Below, piece by piece: positions 27,941-37,001 of a stretch of DNA of 64,000 bases. Both the position numbers and the translations under genes were made by a program. The DNA lies in assembly GCF_000012985.1 (NCBI RefSeq), contig NC_007645.1, positions 4,300,581-4,364,580 on the forward strand, in the 5' to 3' direction. The notes beneath the pieces are model-generated. The model was not told the DNA's origin, did no database searches, and saw nothing but the letters and a program-made list of their open reading frames with translations. Numbering within the stretch: the stretch's first letter is position 1; each line of letters starts with the position of its first letter. This DNA is from Hahella chejuensis KCTC 2396 (GTDB lineage Bacteria; Pseudomonadota; Gammaproteobacteria; Pseudomonadales; Oleiphilaceae).

Positions 27941-27968
27941 AGGAATAGCGTCTCAGGACGCTATTCCT
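27941..27968. terminator. Hairpin between convergent genes, overlapping a stop codon
   Basis: Perfect 12-bp stem AGGAATAGCGTC / GACGCTATTCCT with a TCAG loop. The right arm covers the stop codon and last codons of the glycosyltransferase gene on the minus strand. There is no T-tract, so termination may need Rho or the hairpin may protect the 3' ends. Confidence 0.55.
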
Positions 27969-28710
27969 CCCCTAAACGCGCGAAGTGCAATATAGCGCGC
28001 TCAAAATCCCCATCCGTCACGGTTCTTCCCGTCAAATTCTTATTCCTGAAGGTCAGACATAAATTCGCCGCATAAACCGGCGCAGCGAACTCCTGACGAT
28101 ATAAATCCAGAAATTTACCCTCCCCGCGACTCAGGTCCTGTAACACCCACGGGCTTAGCAACGCAACATGATTCAGCAAGGGAAAGCGCACCCGCTCATG
28201 CAGATGGGTCAACCAGGAAGTGCCGATAGTCACGTGACGCAATGCCTGGTCGTTACGCACCATCTGTTTGCAGGAGTAGCGATAGAAGTCCAGAAACGGG
28301 TTATCACGACAAAAAACGGCGATCGCATTGTTCACTCTATGGTATCGGTGAATGGCTCCGTCACTCTCGCTGATCCATACCTCCCGACAAAATGCGAAGC
28401 TGTCCGAATCCACAACCGTCAAACATTCAGGCGCGCCGATGTATACGTCAATATCCACCCAGATTACGCGCTCATAATCCCCCGCCAATAATTCCGCCGC
28501 ACGCTCCAACCGCGCCAGATCAGCCATCAAATGAATCTGACCGCCCGTACGCGCACGATACCAATCAGGCAGACAGTCAAAGAAACGATCATCGTAGAAA
28601 AGATATTCATGGCCCTGCAGCTGCGCCCAATGGATTACACTGCGCTGGCACTTTTCCACCCAGGGCGGGACATCATGGGTGCGGAATGACTGGATAACGA
28701 CAGTTTTCAT
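27961..28710 (-). CDS. Glycosyltransferase with DXD motif
   Basis: A 249-residue cytoplasmic protein. The N-terminus (VVIQSFRTHDVPPWVEKCQRS) and the metal/nucleotide-sugar motif VIWVDIDVYIGAPE near residue 85 fit GT-A fold glycosyltransferases of the capsule/LPS type that share a DXD motif. A glycine-rich C-terminal catalytic part is less clear. Its ATG overlaps the TGA of the upstream glycosyltransferase gene (ATGA), so the two enzymes are made together and probably modify the same acceptor. Donor and acceptor sugars cannot be named. Confidence 0.65.
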   Translation of the reverse strand: MKTVVIQSFRTHDVPPWVEKCQRSVIHWAQLQGHEYLFYDDRFFDCLPDWYRARTGGQIHLMADLARLERAAELLAGDYERVIWVDIDVYIGAPECLTVVDSDSFAFCREVWISESDGAIHRYHRVNNAIAVFCRDNPFLDFYRYSCKQMVRNDQALRHVTIGTSWLTHLHERVRFPLLNHVALLSPWVLQDLSRGEGKFLDLYRQEFAAPVYAANLCLTFRNKNLTGRTVTDGDFERAILHFARLGEE

Positions 28711-29906
28711 GACTTTCGCCCCCTTTCCGCCAAGACAGCCTCGACCTGCTGGCGAACCACCTCAGCGCCTCGCAGCCTTCCGGAATATCTATTTGCGCAG
28801 TTGCGAACCTGGGCCGGTATCGCCTCTGACGTCAGCAAACTCCGCAACCCATCTGCGAAAGTCGCCGCATCTCCTCCGTCAAGCAGCACCCCAAGGCCAC
28901 TCTCGCTGGCGCTCCGGCTATTGAGAAATTGCTCTTGCTGAGTCGGCAGACAAGCCACGGGAACGCCCGCTTTTACACTCTTCGACAACATCCCCATGCC
29001 GCCATGGCATATCGATAAGTCGGCCTCATTCAGCGCCTGGTTCAGCGCGACAGGATAAGGATAAATTCTTAACGTCTCGCTCTGGTATCGCGCCATGACA
29101 TCCGCCGAGATCCCAGGACAGACAATCAAGGCCGTTTCACCAACTCGCTTGATTCCTTCCAACACTCTTTCCAAATGCTGGTAGAAAGGCTTTAGATAGG
29201 CGATAACCTTTTTACCTGTCTCCTGCGGCCATTCCGCAGTCTCTCCCGGAAAGTCTCCTGCAACCGGGCCGCAATACTGGGCGTGCTGTCGGTGTGCAGC
29301 CTGAAAATCAAGCTCTGGATAACTGACGATAAAAGCGGCGTCAACCTGAAATAAGTCTGATAAGAAAGACAAAGGCTCCATCCCCATCGCTTGCGCCAAA
29401 GGGTTCATGTTCGCCACCACCTTTGACTCAGCCTCGTATACCTGACTGTAGTCCGCTGACTCAGGCCGGATGTTGGGATTGGGCTGACCAGGGGAAAGTT
29501 CGCTGAAACCTGCTCCAACTGCAAATTTGGGAGTGGACAAAGAACGCGCCGCCAGCATGGCGGTTGGAGCGAAATCAAAAAATAGCGCATCCGGTTGTAT
29601 ATATCGAAATAACGTCTGCCAGGCGCTGACCAAAGTGGCTAGTCCCTCCACAGAGTCATATCCCCTTTTCAACAGAATATCGGAGATGCAACTGCTTGGC
29701 CGCGAGCTTTTTCCTTTTGCATGCCAGACCGGCGCCTGTAGCATTATGACCGGAATGTCAGCAAAAAAGAGCGGAACTCTTACAAGGTCTTTCAGTATCA
29801 GCGTCACCTCATGACCCTGCTTGACGAACTCACGCGCCAAGCCGGAAAGTGTCGCCAAATGGCCTAATTCACCACCCAATTCCCAGCAAAATACCAACTT
29901 ACTCAT
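28707..29906 (-). CDS. MGT/UGT-type glycosyltransferase (GT1, GT-B fold)
   Basis: The 399-residue protein begins with LVFCWELGGELGHLATLSGLAREFVKQGHEVTLI, the N-terminal Rossmann fold of GT-B enzymes. The C-terminal donor-binding signature ICHGGMGMLSKSVKAGVPVACLPTQQEQ matches the GT1 family, which glycosylates small molecules or lipids with UDP- or TDP-sugars. It is upstream of and 4 bases overlapping the DXD glycosyltransferase. A rhamnolipid- or macrolide-type reaction is possible, but no biosynthetic cluster is adjacent. Confidence 0.8.
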   Translation of the reverse strand: MSKLVFCWELGGELGHLATLSGLAREFVKQGHEVTLILKDLVRVPLFFADIPVIMLQAPVWHAKGKSSRPSSCISDILLKRGYDSVEGLATLVSAWQTLFRYIQPDALFFDFAPTAMLAARSLSTPKFAVGAGFSELSPGQPNPNIRPESADYSQVYEAESKVVANMNPLAQAMGMEPLSFLSDLFQVDAAFIVSYPELDFQAAHRQHAQYCGPVAGDFPGETAEWPQETGKKVIAYLKPFYQHLERVLEGIKRVGETALIVCPGISADVMARYQSETLRIYPYPVALNQALNEADLSICHGGMGMLSKSVKAGVPVACLPTQQEQFLNSRSASESGLGVLLDGGDAATFADGLRSLLTSEAIPAQVRNCANRYSGRLRGAEVVRQQVEAVLAERGRKS

Positions 29907-30001
29907 GTTTTATAGTAGTTCCCCCGGTTTCATTTTTGCGCCCATTTTACGTACAATGTGCGACCCAAAATTCTAACTACATTATTCAGCTAAGGTTAAA
30001 C

Positions 30002-31690
30002 ATGCAACGGAACAAATTGCCCCTGTATTTTCTAGCGGGCGCTGCAATGGCGCCCTTGGCGAACGCCGCCGCTCCAGTGGCCAATAATGACTCCGCCGCC
30101 CTTCAGATGAACGGTTTCACCAATATCGACGTATTGGCGAATGACTCTGACCCCGATGGCGACAGCATCAGGCTTGTAAGCTTCGTACAGCCCGGACACG
30201 GTACGGTTACTACTACAGACGGGCCATGGCTCCGTTATATACCTGATGAAGATTTTGTTGGCCAAGACACCTTCACATACAAAATTATTGATATTGTGGA
30301 ATGTACTCCAGACGATGATTATGGTGGAGATTATGGTGGAGATTATGGTGGAGATTATGGTGGAGAGTTTGTCTTACCTCCGTCCGAAGTCAAGCCCCCT
30401 CAAGCTCGTTGCGAAGAGCCAATAGAAGTTCAAGGTACTGTCACGATAACTGTGACAAAAGCCCCGACATCTGAACTGCTTCCCCTCACTGACAATGAAA
30501 ACGACCGCCAAGTATCCAAAGTACTTGATGCAATTTGCGGTTCAATTCCCGAAGACGCTACCGGTGAAGCAGAAAAGCTGGCGCAGCGCTGCGCCACCCT
30601 CTATGAACTCGCTACTGATGACCCAACGAAAGTCGCCTCAATCATCAACCAACTGGCGCCTGAAGAAACCCTGTCCCTGTTGCGCGTCGCTTCCGAAACC
30701 TCGCAAGCGCATACCAACCGTATTTTCAAACGCATGACGTCCTTGCGTCAGGATAACGAAAATATTCAAGTGACCGTCAACGGCCGCACTTGGGGCCAGC
30801 AGGCCATGACCGGGGGCGCCGCTGGCGACGTACAGACTTCGCCTTTCGGCGTGTTCTTGAGCTTGCACCGCGAGTCTGTGGAACATGATAAAACAGAGCG
30901 TGAATCTGCATATGAATATGACAATGACGGATTTACTCTGGGCTCCGATTACCGCGTCAGCCAAAACCTGTTAGTCGGCGCCGCGCTGGGATGGGGACAG
31001 AACGACCTGTCTTTCTCTGAAAGCGGCGGCGGCGTAGATGCGGACGCCTACAACCTGACCGGTTACGGTTCTTATTACATCGGCAATTTCGGTTTGGATA
31101 TGCAGGTAGGCTACGGCGCTGGCGACTACAACACCAAGCGTCGCATCAACTACACCGAGTCAGGCAGTGAATTCTCAGCCACAGCCAAAGGCGAAACTGA
31201 CAGCAAGCAATTGAACGTCGCGCTGCAAGCAAGCGTAATGTTCAACAGCGGCGCCCTGTCCGTACAGCCATTCCTGCGTTTGAACTACTCCAACACGGAA
31301 ATCGACAGCTTCGATGAAACAGGCGGCGAAGGCTGGTCTGTGCACGTCGGCGAGCAGAACCTCGACCAGATGACCACCAGCGCCGGCTTTGAAGCCACGT
31401 ATCCCGTCAGCTATAACTGGGGCGTGTTACAGCCTAGCTTCCAGGCATCTGCAGTGAGCGAGTCCAGCACCAACTTCGGTCCAGTCAAGTTCCATTTTAT
31501 CGGCGACTCCGACGCCACCAAGTTTGAGCTGAGCCCAGATGGCGAAGACAGCCTGTATTACATCTTCAACCTGGGCGCAGTCGCGGTTATGAAGAATGGC
31601 GTTTCAGCGTTTATCGATTACCAGCAAAACGTCAGCTATGACAACAGCAGCGCCTTCCAGATCAACACGGGTCTGCGTTACGAGCTGTAA
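30002..31690 (+). CDS. Autotransporter with Ig-like passenger and YGGD repeats
   Basis: About 562 residues from ATG 30002 (AAGG upstream; the frame opens earlier at 29849 but ATG 30002 gives the signal peptide ending LANAA). The passenger starts with a bacterial Ig/cadherin-like domain (NNDSAALQMNGFTNIDVLANDSDPDGDSI... FTYKI), then four Gly-Gly-Asp-Tyr repeats encoded by 12-bp units. A helical spacer (about 165-255) leads to a C-terminal beta-barrel of about 290 residues (from RVSQNLLVGAALGWG to GLRYEL) typical of type Va autotransporters. Role is probably surface adhesion. Confidence 0.85.
   Translation: MQRNKLPLYFLAGAAMAPLANAAAPVANNDSAALQMNGFTNIDVLANDSDPDGDSIRLVSFVQPGHGTVTTTDGPWLRYIPDEDFVGQDTFTYKIIDIVECTPDDDYGGDYGGDYGGDYGGEFVLPPSEVKPPQARCEEPIEVQGTVTITVTKAPTSELLPLTDNENDRQVSKVLDAICGSIPEDATGEAEKLAQRCATLYELATDDPTKVASIINQLAPEETLSLLRVASETSQAHTNRIFKRMTSLRQDNENIQVTVNGRTWGQQAMTGGAAGDVQTSPFGVFLSLHRESVEHDKTERESAYEYDNDGFTLGSDYRVSQNLLVGAALGWGQNDLSFSESGGGVDADAYNLTGYGSYYIGNFGLDMQVGYGAGDYNTKRRINYTESGSEFSATAKGETDSKQLNVALQASVMFNSGALSVQPFLRLNYSNTEIDSFDETGGEGWSVHVGEQNLDQMTTSAGFEATYPVSYNWGVLQPSFQASAVSESSTNFGPVKFHFIGDSDATKFELSPDGEDSLYYIFNLGAVAVMKNGVSAFIDYQQNVSYDNSSAFQINTGLRYEL
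30317..30364 (+). repeat. Four perfect 12-bp coding repeats (GATTATGGTGGA)
   Basis: Four identical head-to-tail units in frame, encoding Asp-Tyr-Gly-Gly four times inside the autotransporter passenger. The perfect identity at third positions suggests recent expansion. Confidence 0.95.
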
Positions 31691-31710
31691 GTCTTATCAT
31701 CTTGAATGCA

Positions 31711-31736
31711 AAGGCGGCCTTGTCTAGGCCGCCTTT
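31711..31736. terminator. Intrinsic terminator after the autotransporter
   Basis: Arms AAGGCGGCCT and AGGCCGCCTT around a TGTCT loop, followed by TTTTT. It lies between the autotransporter and the convergent vWA gene. Confidence 0.9.
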
Positions 31737-31765
31737 TTTGTATGCAGGATTATGCTGAAGATGGG

Positions 31766-33004
31766 CTACTTGAATTCAAAGGCCTTTTGCTCGCCTTGTT
31801 TACGAATGGCTGAGATCAGCGCTTCATCCACGGTATTGGCGCCAGACTTGGCCGCCTTGCGATTCTCCTCCGCAATATAAACCTCTCTCTCATCGCTTAA
31901 GGCTTTTATTTTATCCTGCAGCTCTTTGCGCTCTGTTTTTTTCGTTTCTATATATTCTTCTTTTTCCTTTTGGCTCATCCCAACCATGGGCTCCGGCAAT
32001 GCTTTGGCGTCCACTTCCTCCAGCGCCACTTCGCCGGCCTCGTATGCGTCAACCAAATCCCAACTTGAGTTATCGTAGGCGACGGAAGCCTTGGACTTGG
32101 CTCTTTGCGCCAGCAAGCCAAGTGAAACATTCTGGCTGTTCGCATCCTGCTCATATTGACGCTTGGACGCCGCCGCACCGCCTGCGCCGTATGGCACATA
32201 GGTCTCGTTGAGTCTGGCGTTCAAGGCGGCGATTTCTTTATCCTGAGGCGCCTCGATTTGCGCAATCTGCTGATCCTGATCGATGCTCATGTAATTGCCT
32301 CCCGCCAATTGCGCGCCTTGTCTCCAACCGCTTTCGCCGCCGTCATTATAGGCTCCGGCGAAGATAGTATTGACGGTAATGTCTTTCTGCTTCGCCAGAG
32401 CAATCGCTTCGCGGAACGACACCGGACCTTGCGTAAAGGGCTCATTGCCGGCGATGAAAATAGCGCGGATATCGTTCGGCGATTGGCTCCATTGCAACTC
32501 TTTCACAGAGGCGTTGATCACATAACCACAGAACTCGTCGCCGCCATTGGTAGTGAGAGAAAACAATGCCTCCGACACGCGGTCCAGTTCTCTGGTAAGT
32601 CCGGTGACTTGGCGAATATAGCCGTTTTGCGAAGAAAGCCCATTGTTGCCGTATTCATACACCGCCACTTCCAATATTGGCGTGACGCCATTTTTCTTGG
32701 CCTTGGAGAATTCGTCCACCATCTTCCACAGCTGATTGCGTGTCTGATTGATCAAACCGTCCATGCTGCTGCTCGTATCCAGCAAAATAGCCACCTGAAT
32801 GCGTGGCGCGACGGCAGGTTGCGTTACTGCCTGGGTAACAGGTTGAGCATTCTCTCCCTGTGCTTCAGCGCTCCATGCCATGCCGGAAAAACCGCATCCG
32901 GCCAACATCGCCACAGCCAAATATGTTTTACGGAAGAGCGAATCATTACGAACGCGGGTAGAAAGTTTTGATAGGGTTTGAGCAGGGCAGTGTGAGTGGT
33001 TCAT
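31766..33004 (-). CDS. Secreted von Willebrand factor A domain protein
   Basis: About 412 residues from ATG 33004, which has AAGGAG seven bases upstream; the frame opens further to 33133. The N-terminus has a signal peptide (ending AWSAEAQ). The vWA domain follows with the MIDAS motif VAILLDTSSSMDG near residue 70 and a later FIAGNEPF block. The C-terminal 130 residues are predicted helical and very charged (KEKEEYIETKKTERKELQDK), a probable coiled coil. It likely binds a partner through a metal ion on the outside of the inner membrane. No partner genes are adjacent. Confidence 0.82.
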   Translation of the reverse strand: MNHSHCPAQTLSKLSTRVRNDSLFRKTYLAVAMLAGCGFSGMAWSAEAQGENAQPVTQAVTQPAVAPRIQVAILLDTSSSMDGLINQTRNQLWKMVDEFSKAKKNGVTPILEVAVYEYGNNGLSSQNGYIRQVTGLTRELDRVSEALFSLTTNGGDEFCGYVINASVKELQWSQSPNDIRAIFIAGNEPFTQGPVSFREAIALAKQKDITVNTIFAGAYNDGGESGWRQGAQLAGGNYMSIDQDQQIAQIEAPQDKEIAALNARLNETYVPYGAGGAAASKRQYEQDANSQNVSLGLLAQRAKSKASVAYDNSSWDLVDAYEAGEVALEEVDAKALPEPMVGMSQKEKEEYIETKKTERKELQDKIKALSDEREVYIAEENRKAAKSGANTVDEALISAIRKQGEQKAFEFK

Positions 33005-33123
33005 CTTCAGACTCCTTCGAGGCAGTGTTTTTGCGTTGGAGTCAGAATACGGCCGCGGTCCCGAAGACATTAGACATGAGTTTGTAAAAATACGACGGCA
33101 AGTATTTACATAAAATTTACACG

Positions 33124-33159
33124 CCCTCCGCACGCACGTCAGGCGCTTCGCGCGGAGGG
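33124..33159 (-). terminator. Possible terminator hairpin after the reductase gene
   Basis: Arms CCCTCCGC and GCGGAGGG around a 20-base loop, just after the reductase stop codon on the minus strand. The following minus-strand sequence (GTGTAAATTTTATG) is only moderately T-rich. Confidence 0.4.
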
Positions 33160-33175
33160 AGGAAATCCTAATGAA

Positions 33176-34168
33176 TTACAGGCGCACCAGCAGTTTGCCT
33201 TCATTAGCGCCGGTAAACAGCAGATTGATGCCCTCTATAGCGCTTTCCAACCCTTTCAATTCGTGAGTACGGTATTTGATTTTACCCTCTAACAGATAGG
33301 CGCCGACTTTTTGCGACAAGTCGCCGAAACGATGCATGTGATCCGGCATAGTGAAGCCCTGAATGCTTAGGCGCTTCTTCACGATCTGCGTCCAGCTTGG
33401 TCCCGGCGCAGGCGTGGCGGCGTTGTAATCAGCGATGACGCCACACACCACGATGCGCCCAAACGCGCTCATATTGGCCATGGCGACATGCTGAACAGGG
33501 CCGCCGGTATTCTCAAAATAAATGTCGATCCCGTTTGGCGCCGCCGCTTTCACCGCCTGCGCCAAGTCCTCCGACTTGTAATTGATGGCGGCGTCAAAGC
33601 CCAGCTCCTCTACCAGCCAGCGGCATTTTTCTTCCGAGCCGGCGACGCCAATCACCCGCAGCCCCTCCGCCTTGGCGATTTGCCCCACCAGTGAGCCTAC
33701 TGAACCCGCCGCACCTGAAACCAATAGCGTTTCACCTGCCTTGGGCTTCGCAACCTCCATCAAACCGTGGTATGCGGTCACGCCGGGCAACGCCAGCACG
33801 GACAATATCGCCGCCGCAGGCAGTTCTTGCGGCATGATGGATACGCCTTCGCCACTGCTGACTAAATATTCCCGCCATCCGAACATCCCCGCCACTTTGG
33901 CGCCCACAGGAAATCTATCATTCCTGGACTCCACGACTTCTCCAACGCCGCTGGAGCGCATGACTTCGCCCAGGCCCACTGGCGGAATATAGCTGTCAGT
34001 CGCCGCGCTCATCCATCCGCGCATCGCCGGGTCCAGCGACATATGCGTCTGTTTGATCAGGATCTGCCCTGGTTCCAGCGCTGGAATATCGAGTTCCACC
34101 AACTCAAAACACGCCGGCGTGATATCTGTTTCGGGTCTTGTCACTAACTTGACTGCTTTGTAGCTCAT
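33176..34168 (-). CDS. NADPH-dependent reductase of the CurA/YncB type (MDR family)
   Basis: 330 residues from ATG 34168, which has a perfect AAGGAG upstream; the frame extends to 34201. This zinc-free medium-chain reductase carries the cofactor motif VSGAAGSVGSLVGQIAK and family blocks MSLDPAMRGWMSAATDSYIPPV and GGPVQHVAMANM-like ENTGG. Relatives reduce alpha,beta-unsaturated ketones or aldehydes (curcumin, prostaglandins). The neighbouring LysR gene is divergent and may regulate it. Confidence 0.85.
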   Translation of the reverse strand: MSYKAVKLVTRPETDITPACFELVELDIPALEPGQILIKQTHMSLDPAMRGWMSAATDSYIPPVGLGEVMRSSGVGEVVESRNDRFPVGAKVAGMFGWREYLVSSGEGVSIMPQELPAAAILSVLALPGVTAYHGLMEVAKPKAGETLLVSGAAGSVGSLVGQIAKAEGLRVIGVAGSEEKCRWLVEELGFDAAINYKSEDLAQAVKAAAPNGIDIYFENTGGPVQHVAMANMSAFGRIVVCGVIADYNAATPAPGPSWTQIVKKRLSIQGFTMPDHMHRFGDLSQKVGAYLLEGKIKYRTHELKGLESAIEGINLLFTGANEGKLLVRL

Positions 34169-34298
34169 GGTGCGCTCCTTAATTTTCTGGCGATTCATCA
34201 ATCATGAAATTCTTTAACCAGTGTATTTTTGCCACCAAGAAACATAAACATGCTAAATTTCAAATAACCTTTGTCATTTCAGCAAAAATATAACTCTT

Positions 34299-35201
34299 AT
34301 GGACAAACTCAAAGCCCTACGTTTTTTCGAACACGTGGGAAAAGCCGCCAGTTTCAGTGATACCGCCCGGCACTTTGATATCCCGGTATCCAGCGTCACC
34401 CGTCAGATTCAGGCTCTGGAGGAAGAGCTTGGCGCACGTCTGCTGCACCGCACCACCCGGGTAGTGAAGTTGACGGAAATCGGCGAGATCTATCTTCAGC
34501 ATTGCAGCCAGATATTGCGCAGCCTGGATAATGCGGATGAGCTCATCGTCAATTACCGCAGCAGACCCTCAGGCGTATTGCGCATCAGTTGCAGCTCGTC
34601 TTATGGGGAGAGTCGTATCCTGCCGATTCTGTCTGAGTTTGAAGCGCTTTATCCCGAGATCATCATTGATATCGATCTGACCGATAAGGTTGTCGATATC
34701 ATGCGGGACTCTGTGGATATCGCCGTTCGCGCCGGCCAGATTCCGGACGAACGGGTGGTGGCCAAGCATATTGACGACAATAACTTTTCTCTGGCGGCAT
34801 CCGACGCTTATCTGCAACGTTACGGAACGCCGCTCCGGATAGAGGATTTAAGCGAGCACCGGGCAATCTTCTTCCGCACTTCCGATCAAGTGCTCCACTG
34901 GCAGGCCAATATCAATGGTCGCTGGCGACAGGTGGACATCCGCCCCGCCCTGATCACCAGTTCCCCCCGTCTGCTGCGGCAGTGGGCCGGTGAAGGCAAA
35001 GGGCTGGCGATGATGCCGAATTGGGTGTGGCGGTCGAATTCGCTTCCCGCCGGATTCCGAATACTAGAACTGGATTATCCTCTGTATGTCAGTCGCGCCA
35101 CGCAGCTTGGCATCTACCTGCTCTATCAACGTCCCAAGTATGCGGTTCCCAAAGTCAAGGCCGCAGTGGACTTTCTGGTTTCAAGACTGGCGCGGGACTG
35201 A
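34299..35201 (+). CDS. LysR-family transcriptional regulator
   Basis: A 300-residue protein with the LysR winged helix (residues about 1-60; FSDTARHFDIPVSSVTRQIQALEEELGARLLHRTTR) and a C-terminal effector-binding domain (about 90-295) in which PSGVLRISCSSSYGESRILP starts the fold. It belongs to the branch that often controls a divergent oxidoreductase, and the CurA/YncB-type reductase gene lies 130 bases away on the opposite strand. Effector unknown. Confidence 0.87.
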   Translation: MDKLKALRFFEHVGKAASFSDTARHFDIPVSSVTRQIQALEEELGARLLHRTTRVVKLTEIGEIYLQHCSQILRSLDNADELIVNYRSRPSGVLRISCSSSYGESRILPILSEFEALYPEIIIDIDLTDKVVDIMRDSVDIAVRAGQIPDERVVAKHIDDNNFSLAASDAYLQRYGTPLRIEDLSEHRAIFFRTSDQVLHWQANINGRWRQVDIRPALITSSPRLLRQWAGEGKGLAMMPNWVWRSNSLPAGFRILELDYPLYVSRATQLGIYLLYQRPKYAVPKVKAAVDFLVSRLARD

Positions 35202-35290
35202 CGGAATTCGCGAAATCCGTTCCCGCCTGCAATACTGGATAATGAAATGACCGCCGTCGTTGTCTTTCCAACCGGAGGAAACCGGTTTTC

Positions 35291-36901
35291 ATGCAGCTCA
35301 GAGACAATAACCTCAGCAAGGTACGCCGCCTCAGTTTCGACGCTCTGGTGATCGGAGGCGGTATTAATGGCGCGGTCTCCGCCGCCGCCATGTCCGCGCG
35401 GGGACTGAAAGTAGCGCTCATAGATCGGGGCGACTTCGCCGGCTCCACCAGCCAGGAGTCCTCCAATCTGGCCTGGGGCGGCATCAAGTACATGGAAACC
35501 TATGAGTTCGGCCTGGTGCGCAAGTTATGCATGTCGCGCAACAAGCTGATGCGCAGCTACCCCTCCACTGTGCAGGAAATCCGCTTCTTCACCACGATTA
35601 AAAAAGGGTTTCGCTATCCCCCCTGGTTTCTTTATCTGGGCGGGGTGCTGTACTGGTTTATGGGGAACGGCTTTACGCGCTTTCCCCACTACCTCACTCC
35701 CGAGCGGATAAGTCGTGAAGAACCTATCGTCAATACGGAGGGCAGCACGGGTGGTTTCGAATATTCCGACGCATTTCTACATGACAACGACGCCCGCTTC
35801 GTCTTCAACTTCATTCGCCGCGCCATGGATTACGGTTGTATTGCGGCCAATTACGTGGAATCCGTCAGCGCTCACTGGGCGGACCGGATTTGGACTATCA
35901 ATGCCCGAGACAATATTTCCGGGGAGGAATTTCAAATCCGCGCGGGATTATTGATCAACGCCTGCGGCCCTTTCGTTGACGACCACAACCGGCTCACCGG
36001 ACAAACCACGAAATATCGGCACGCCTTCTCCAAAGGCATACATCTGATTGTCGACCGCATAACGCAAAACAAGCGGGTGCTGACTTTTTTCGCCGACGAC
36101 GGCCGCCTGTTTTTCGTGATCCCCATGGGACCGAAAACCTGCATCGGCACAACCGACACGCGCATGGAGTCTCCCATTGCGACGGTGACGCCGGAAGACC
36201 GCAAGTTCGTACTGGACAATATCAATGCGCGTCTGCGTCTGCCGCAACCGTTGACGGAAAGCGATGTGGTGGCGGAGCGATGCGGCGTTCGCCCGCTGGC
36301 GGTGCAGGGCGACAACGGAGCTAAAACCGATTGGCTGCAGTTGTCGCGCAAGCACGTGATCGAGGTCGACGCCGAGACCCGACACATCAGTATCTTCGGC
36401 GGCAAGCTTACTGACTGCCTGAATGTAGGCGATGAAATCTGTCAGGCGGCGGCCGAGCTTGGCCTGTATCCGCCCTACCCCAACACAATCTGGTATGGAG
36501 AGCCTCCCAATCGGGTGAAAGAGGAATTCATGCATCAGGCTCGACTCATGGACCTGGACAGCCTGACGCCGCCGTCCTCCTCAGAGAAATTGTCGATACG
36601 ACTATGGCGACGTTACGCCGCACACGCCTTTGATCTGCTGGAGACCATTCGCGCCGATCCCAGGCAGGCGGAGTTGCTGATCGAGAATGCCGAGTACCTG
36701 CGGTGCGAGATTGAACAGGCGGCGCGCCGGGAAATGGTGACCAAACTGGATGACTTTCTACGCCGAAGATCGAAAATATCTTTGGTGGTGCGGCGTGATA
36801 AAATTAAAAGCGCCCAGGGTTTGCGAGAGGCCTGCCGGATTCTGTTCGGCGACGAGGCGGATGAAAAGTGGGCGGAATATTTTAAAGAAACAAGCGCTTA
36901 G
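35291..36901 (+). CDS. FAD-dependent glycerol-3-phosphate dehydrogenase/oxidase (GlpD-like)
   Basis: The 536-residue protein starts at ATG 35291 with GGAGG upstream. The FAD-binding motif VIGGGINGAVSAAAMSARGLKVALID lies at residues about 18-43, followed by GDFAGSTSQESSNLAWGGIKY and the conserved IPMGPKTCIGTTDT block of GlpD enzymes. It oxidises sn-glycerol-3-phosphate to dihydroxyacetone phosphate and passes electrons to quinone at the membrane. The next gene, in the same direction, is a glycerol-phosphate acyltransferase-like enzyme, so both may act on the same substrate. Confidence 0.87.
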   Translation: MQLRDNNLSKVRRLSFDALVIGGGINGAVSAAAMSARGLKVALIDRGDFAGSTSQESSNLAWGGIKYMETYEFGLVRKLCMSRNKLMRSYPSTVQEIRFFTTIKKGFRYPPWFLYLGGVLYWFMGNGFTRFPHYLTPERISREEPIVNTEGSTGGFEYSDAFLHDNDARFVFNFIRRAMDYGCIAANYVESVSAHWADRIWTINARDNISGEEFQIRAGLLINACGPFVDDHNRLTGQTTKYRHAFSKGIHLIVDRITQNKRVLTFFADDGRLFFVIPMGPKTCIGTTDTRMESPIATVTPEDRKFVLDNINARLRLPQPLTESDVVAERCGVRPLAVQGDNGAKTDWLQLSRKHVIEVDAETRHISIFGGKLTDCLNVGDEICQAAAELGLYPPYPNTIWYGEPPNRVKEEFMHQARLMDLDSLTPPSSSEKLSIRLWRRYAAHAFDLLETIRADPRQAELLIENAEYLRCEIEQAARREMVTKLDDFLRRRSKISLVVRRDKIKSAQGLREACRILFGDEADEKWAEYFKETSA

Positions 36902-37001
36902 CGCTCGTTATCACAGCGTTTCACATACATTTTGTAATGGACCGGCTGTTACATTAATGAGACACTGGCGCGTCCAATAAGCATGAGCATAAATATAATT
37001 C

